64,000 bases of DNA. Source: Fastidiosipila sp964627125. GTDB taxonomy: Bacteria; Bacillota; Clostridia; Saccharofermentanales; Fastidiosipilaceae. Positions 63,310 through 64,000 of this stretch are shown here, in pieces. Within the stretch, counting starts at the first letter, position 1. Every line of letters begins with the position of its first letter. The stretch is from contig CAZVJQ010000002.1 of NCBI GenBank assembly GCA_964627125.1, positions 1 to 64,000 on the forward strand, written 5' to 3'. The notes under the pieces are model-generated. The model saw only the letters and a program-made list of their open reading frames with translations. It made no database searches and was not told where the DNA came from. The position numbers and the translations under genes were made by a program.

Positions 63310-64000
63310 TTAGTTTTCAATACTTAATCTATGGAAATTCTTCTTTCCTTTACGAATTATAATTTCATTATCGACTAAATCTTTTTCTGTTAATTCATAA
63401 TGTGTGTCAGTTACTTGATTATCGTTAACTCTGACTCCGCCTTGTTGAACTAGTCTTCTAGCTTCTGAATTTGACTTAGTTAAACCAACATTAGTCATTG
63501 TTTCAAGTAGTGCTAGACCTGAAGATAATTCTTCTGATGTAATTACAGTTGTTTCCATATCATCTGAACGACCTGCTCCTGAAAAAATATCGAGTGCTTG
63601 TTGCTCAGCTTCCTTAGCATTATCCTCACCATGAACAATTGAAGTTACTTCAAACGCTAGTTTCTTCTTAGCTTCATTAATTTCTTGACCTTCTAATTTT
63701 TCATACTCTGCTATCTCTTCAAGAGGTAAGAAAGTAAGTAATTTCATACAATTAATTACATCTGCATCATCAATGTTTCTCCAGTATTGATAGAACTCAA
63801 ATGGGCTAGTCTTATTAGGGTCAAGCCATAGAGCACCGCTAGATGTTTTACCCATTTTTTCACCATTACTCTTAACTAGTAAGTTAGTAGTAAGTGCATA
63901 TGAATCATGATTGGATGTTTTTCTTCGGATTAATTCAGTACCAGCTAGGATATTTGACCATTGATCATTACCACCTAATTGAACTTTACAATCATAATCT
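63310..64000 (-). CDS. tyrS: Tyrosyl-tRNA synthetase, C-terminal part; runs off the right edge
   Basis: Charges tRNA-Tyr with tyrosine. About 229 residues are present, reading on to the window edge. The edge sequence contains QLGGNDQWSNI, the class I tyrosine-site motif, and LLVKSNGEKMGKTSSGALWL, in which KMGKT is the KMSKS loop. The last 70 residues (about GLALLETMTNVGLTKSNSEA to the end) are an S4 RNA-binding domain with VRVNDNQVTD. The N-terminal HIGH region lies outside. A terminator is shared with rpsT. Confidence 0.94.
   Translation of the reverse strand, partial: DYDCKVQLGGNDQWSNILAGTELIRRKTSNHDSYALTTNLLVKSNGEKMGKTSSGALWLDPNKTSPFEFYQYWRNIDDADVINCMKLLTFLPLEEIAEYEKLEGQEINEAKKKLAFEVTSIVHGEDNAKEAEQQALDIFSGAGRSDDMETTVITSEELSSGLALLETMTNVGLTKSNSEARRLVQQGGVRVNDNQVTDTHYELTEKDLVDNEIIIRKGKKNFHRLSIEN

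Noticed and set aside
63310..64000. Truncated tyrS pseudogene
   Set aside because: The frame is open to the window edge and carries intact motifs, so the missing part is simply outside.

Overview
The window looks like chromosomal DNA of a low-GC Gram-positive bacterium (Bacillota), probably an anaerobic or microaerophilic, host-associated lineage. The signs are AT-rich codon use, Gram-positive type genes (hprK, whiA, RNase J, a bifunctional RelA), strong AGGAGG-type ribosome binding sites, many Rho-independent terminators, a B12-dependent ribonucleotide reductase, and surface enzymes such as a membrane-anchored sialidase. No rRNA, tRNA, CRISPR array, transposase or prophage was seen. The genus cannot be named from the sequence alone.

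Layout. 1-9.6 kb: metabolic single genes on both strands (thiolase 5' end, antibiotic-monooxygenase-like protein, asparaginase, lipid kinase, esterase, DUF1576 membrane protein, amidase, D-2-hydroxyacid dehydrogenase, cold-shock protein) with two broken genes: a flavin reductase carrying an in-frame TAG and the 3' remnant of a sugar acetyltransferase. 9.6-14.9 kb: a two-component system divergent from an ABC-2 exporter. 15-20.8 kb: sialidase, VanY-like peptidase, aromatic-acid-exporter-like protein and a hydrolase. 21-30 kb: alanine dehydrogenase, YihY, hydrolases, glutathione peroxidase, ornithine-cyclodeaminase homologue and several unrecognised envelope proteins.

30-39.2 kb is the housekeeping core: hprK-murB-whiA-serS, then the str genes rpsL-rpsG-fusA and a separately promoted tuf. 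39.3-48.3 kb holds yigZ, a NYN/OST-HTH protein, DUF368, malQ, recJ and relA. 48.5-51.7 kb is nrdJ behind three NrdR-box-like sequences. 51.8-58.5 kb on the minus strand is a YitT-like protein and a maltodextrin ABC operon (binding protein, two permeases, secreted GH13 enzyme), which together with malQ suggests alpha-glucan use; no ATPase subunit is present here. 58.9-64 kb: a C39-like lipoprotein, RNase J with a leader hairpin, a SMI1/KNR4 protein, rpsT and the 3' part of tyrS.

The most unusual signal is not a gene. A 9-base word, GGCCAAAGC (reverse complement GCTTTGGCC), occurs at least 13 times across the window in both orientations, in unrelated genes and once between genes. Read in frame it gives mostly Gly-Gln-Ser or Ala-Leu-Ala. 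In DNA this AT-rich it should be rare, so it looks like a genome-wide iterated DNA signal, for example an uptake or recombination sequence.
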